DNA of 34,140 nt from Bacteroidales bacterium (GTDB lineage Bacteria > Bacteroidota > Bacteroidia > Bacteroidales > UBA932): assembly GCA_017617475.1 (NCBI GenBank), contig JAFZWC010000003.1:1-34140 (forward strand), given 5' to 3'. The position numbers and the translations under genes are program-made. The notes under the pieces were generated by a model. The model was not told the DNA's origin and did not search any database. It was given only the letters and a program-made list of their open reading frames with translations. This document shows positions 31,683-34,140 of the stretch, one piece after another. The number at the start of each line of letters is the position of its first letter. Positions within the stretch are counted from its first letter, which is position 1.

Positions 31683-33998
31683 GTGAAGCATTTTTTAGTA
31701 TTTTTGACATTACTTTTTGCAAATGTTTGTTCATTTGCACAGCAAATTGCCGGTAAAGTATTAGACGAGTTTAAAGAGCCACTCCCATATGTTGATGTGG
31801 TAGCTCTTTCTTTACCTGATTCTTTGATGATAGAAGGAACTATCACTGACAATGATGGTAATTTTATCTTAAGCAAGACAGAAAACACCGAATTCGTTAT
31901 TCGTATTTCAATGGTTGGTTATAAGTCGGTTTGGTTTGATGAAATCCAAGCAGACTTAGGAACAATCGTTATGGAGCCTGAATCTTTCCTATTGGAAGGT
32001 GTTGTTTTTAAAGCAGATTTACCTAAATATAGGACTGTAGCAGGTGGTTACGTTACACAAGTAGATAATACCTTACTTAGCAGAGCTGGCAAGGCGTCAG
32101 ATGTTTTGACTCGTTTGCCTAGAGTGTCTGAAAAAGATGGTGAATATGTAGTATTCGGTAAGGGTAAACCACAGATATATATAAATGGAAGGAAACTGAG
32201 GAACAACGATGAATTATTGAAATTAGAATCTAAAGACATTAAGAGTATTGAAGTGCTTACCAATCCAGGGGCACAATACGATGCAAGTGTTCATTCTGTT
32301 ATCAGAATAAAAACTACTCATAAGGTTGGAGACGGATTCAGTGCTACATTGACTGGCACAGCTACACAACAACACAAAGCCTGGTTTACAGATTTGGCAC
32401 AATTTAACTATCGCTCAGGCAATTGGGATATATTCGGAGAACTTTATCATCAGAATAATTATTTTCACCAAACACAAGACAATGGTTTTGTTATTTTTGG
32501 TAACAAACACCATATTGAGAGTACGGGTTCATTTAAAGGTGAAGGGCGTACGCAACAATTGGCAGGTCAATTAGGATTCAATTATACCATTGATGACGAC
32601 CGTTCCTTTGGTTTAAAATATGATGTTAAGAAAGAATTCCCTCCTATATACAATAGAGGTACTTTACGCATGGATATCATTCAAGATGATATTCCTGCCG
32701 GTAATATAGTTAATAAGATGAATTGGCGAAATGAGACTGATCCTATACATGAATTGAACGCTTATTGGCGCAATAAGGCAGGTAAATTGTCAATGGATAT
32801 CAATGTCAGTTATTTCTGGCGTAAGGAAGTAAGGAAAACGTTCAATGAAGAGTTCAGTTCAGAGTGGGGCGACCGTTCAGTTAATAGTATAAGTAATTCC
32901 CGTAATCAATTGTGGGCGGGAAAAGCTGTTTTTTCATATCCTATTAATGATAATATTATCTTGCGAGGTGGTTCTGAATTTACCAGTTCTTATAGTAAAC
33001 AGCGTTTTATAAATGAACAGAGTATCATAGCTGATTCTGATGATAAGGTTAATGAATACAATATTGCTTTCTTTACAGAGGGGACTTGGCGTTTTAACAA
33101 ATTCAATGTTGGTGCTGGATTAAGATATGAACATGTGGTTTCTGATTATTTCAACGAAGGGATCAAAATGGATGAAGAAAGTCGTGTCTATGACCAATGG
33201 TTTCCTAATATATCTGCCACCTATTCTGATGGGAAGTTCCAAACACAACTCAGTTATTCAGCTAAGGTAAACCGTCCTTCATACTATCAATTATCAAGTT
33301 TTATACAATATGACAACCACTTTGTTTACGAAGGTGGTAATCCATTGTTACGACCTTCTATTTCACATAATATAGAATTGAATGTCATGTATGGATGGCT
33401 TCAGTTTTCTACTCAGTATGCATACAATAAAAGGCCCATCTTAGATTTTGGCAAACTTTATAATGATGATGATATTGTATTGTTCTATCCGATTAATATT
33501 AAGAATAACAAGCTTTTGATAACGACTTTATCTGCTTCTCCAGTTATAGGAATCTGGCATCCCACTTTTGAGTTTCTTTTGCAGAAGCAGTTTTTTGATG
33601 CTAAACAGTATGGGGTAAATGAGTCATTAGGTAAACCCGCCATCGGAATCAATTTCCGTAATCAGATGACATTACCTCATGATTGGATTTTGAGTCTTGA
33701 CGCTTTTTATACTTCTTCGTTCAACTATGGATTCATGCGAATCGACGAAACAAAGAACGTGAATGTTGGCGTTACAAAAGAATTATTTGATAAAAAACTC
33801 TATCTAAAGATTGCTTTTAATGACATCTTTTATAGCAGTAGGGAAAAAGTTGAACAATTCTATGCAGTGGCTATGAGCTCATTGAGTAGAAAAAGTGATT
33901 CCAGACGCTTGATTTTCACAGTTACCTATCGTTTCAATTCCTCAAGCAGTAAATATCGTGGAACAGGAGCCGGTTTGAGTGAAAAACAGCGTATGTAA
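31683..33998 (+). CDS. outer-membrane beta-barrel receptor (TonB-dependent-receptor-like, OMP_b-brl_3 type)
   Basis: 771 residues with GTG start at 31683 and signal peptide 1-19 (SFA-QQ). Residues 20-105 form a carboxypeptidase-regulatory-like domain (IAGKVLDEFKEPLPYVDVVA). A plug-like domain follows at about 115-215 with the motif DVLTRLPRV and IEVLTNPGAQYDA. The rest is a beta-barrel with alternating aromatic strands, ending near TVTYRFNSSSSKYRGTG. Ligand unknown; proteins of this type move peptides or small molecules across the outer membrane. The gene is clearly AT-rich, with TTA, AAT and ATA codons that are rare in the neighbours, which points to recent acquisition. Confidence 0.88.
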   Translation: MKHFLVFLTLLFANVCSFAQQIAGKVLDEFKEPLPYVDVVALSLPDSLMIEGTITDNDGNFILSKTENTEFVIRISMVGYKSVWFDEIQADLGTIVMEPESFLLEGVVFKADLPKYRTVAGGYVTQVDNTLLSRAGKASDVLTRLPRVSEKDGEYVVFGKGKPQIYINGRKLRNNDELLKLESKDIKSIEVLTNPGAQYDASVHSVIRIKTTHKVGDGFSATLTGTATQQHKAWFTDLAQFNYRSGNWDIFGELYHQNNYFHQTQDNGFVIFGNKHHIESTGSFKGEGRTQQLAGQLGFNYTIDDDRSFGLKYDVKKEFPPIYNRGTLRMDIIQDDIPAGNIVNKMNWRNETDPIHELNAYWRNKAGKLSMDINVSYFWRKEVRKTFNEEFSSEWGDRSVNSISNSRNQLWAGKAVFSYPINDNIILRGGSEFTSSYSKQRFINEQSIIADSDDKVNEYNIAFFTEGTWRFNKFNVGAGLRYEHVVSDYFNEGIKMDEESRVYDQWFPNISATYSDGKFQTQLSYSAKVNRPSYYQLSSFIQYDNHFVYEGGNPLLRPSISHNIELNVMYGWLQFSTQYAYNKRPILDFGKLYNDDDIVLFYPINIKNNKLLITTLSASPVIGIWHPTFEFLLQKQFFDAKQYGVNESLGKPAIGINFRNQMTLPHDWILSLDAFYTSSFNYGFMRIDETKNVNVGVTKELFDKKLYLKIAFNDIFYSSREKVEQFYAVAMSSLSRKSDSRRLIFTVTYRFNSSSSKYRGTGAGLSEKQRM

Positions 33999-34140
33999 TA
34001 ATTTATCAGCTAAGTTCACTACTGTCCCGTTAAAGTGGACTAATTGTTCTTTGAAATCGCTGAAATAAAGTCTTTTACGAGTAGTTTTAAGGGTGCACGG
34101 ATTTGAATTTGTACTTTTGCAGTCAAATTGAAAGGCTGCA
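33999..34140 (+). other. right-edge intergenic region with a promoter-like element
   Basis: No gene is supported in these 142 bases. TACTTTTG at 34112-34119 is a good -7 element pointing out of the window toward an unseen gene. TTAAAGTG occurs here after TCCCG, and also at 31541 after TTCCC; a relation to insertion-sequence ends is possible but unproven. Confidence 0.4.

Noticed and set aside
31511..31888. 125-codon open frame on the minus strand across the receptor start
   Set aside because: It overlaps the receptor signal peptide on the other strand and shows no domain or promoter.
1..34140. CRISPR array, rRNA genes, complete prophage or complete insertion sequence
   Set aside because: No regularly spaced repeats, rRNA sequence, phage structural genes, DDE transposase or integrase gene could be found in the window.

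Overview
The window reads as a chromosomal segment of a G+C-rich member of the Bacteroidales, probably a gut or host-associated lineage. I base this on three things. The promoters fit the Bacteroidetes sigma-AB type (TAnnTTTG at -7 and TTG at -33, about 20 bases apart), found upstream of many of the genes with few Shine-Dalgarno sequences. The gene families fit too: b558-type SdhC, TrpB2, a TopA without zinc fingers and with C-terminal repeats, DUF3109, DUF2007, and an S41 lipoprotein. The MreBCD-PBP2-RodA operon layout is also consistent. Genus or species cannot be assigned from sequence alone.

Layout. 1-1020 (minus): the 5' part of trpB2, preceded by what appears to be a complete ribosome-mediated tryptophan attenuator: a 16-codon leader peptide with tandem Trp codons, mutually exclusive hairpins and an intrinsic terminator. 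1047-3476: a lone sdhC, then divergent pyrH and a secreted esterase. 3509-8625: an M24 aminopeptidase P; a forward cluster of a membrane-anchored coiled-coil protein, hemW, a small membrane protein and a DUF2007 protein; and a converging DUF3109 gene. 8622-15704: an M16-fold protein that has lost its metal site, a periplasmic TPR protein, a U32 protein, a hicAB toxin-antitoxin pair and an unknown lipoprotein. 15824-20059 (minus): ponA-ddl-prmC. 20213-23797: topA, an Lrp-type regulator and ispD, with an imperfect inverted repeat between the last two. 23875-30957: tightly overlapped mreB-mreC-mreD-mrdA-rodA plus an S41 protease lipoprotein.

At 30991 a tRNA-Leu(UAA) with its own promoter and terminator marks a boundary. 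Everything after it (31080-34140) is AT-rich, contains short direct repeats, a truncated insertion-sequence helix-turn-helix ORF and a foreign-looking outer-membrane beta-barrel receptor. I read this as the start of an acquired region at a tRNA gene.

Two cell-wall clusters dominate the right half. PBP1A and Ddl (cross-linking and D-Ala-D-Ala supply), the Rod complex (MreBCD, PBP2, RodA) and IspD (isoprenoid precursor for the lipid carrier) together cover much of peptidoglycan elongation. The most interesting regulatory element is the trp attenuator at 869-1018.
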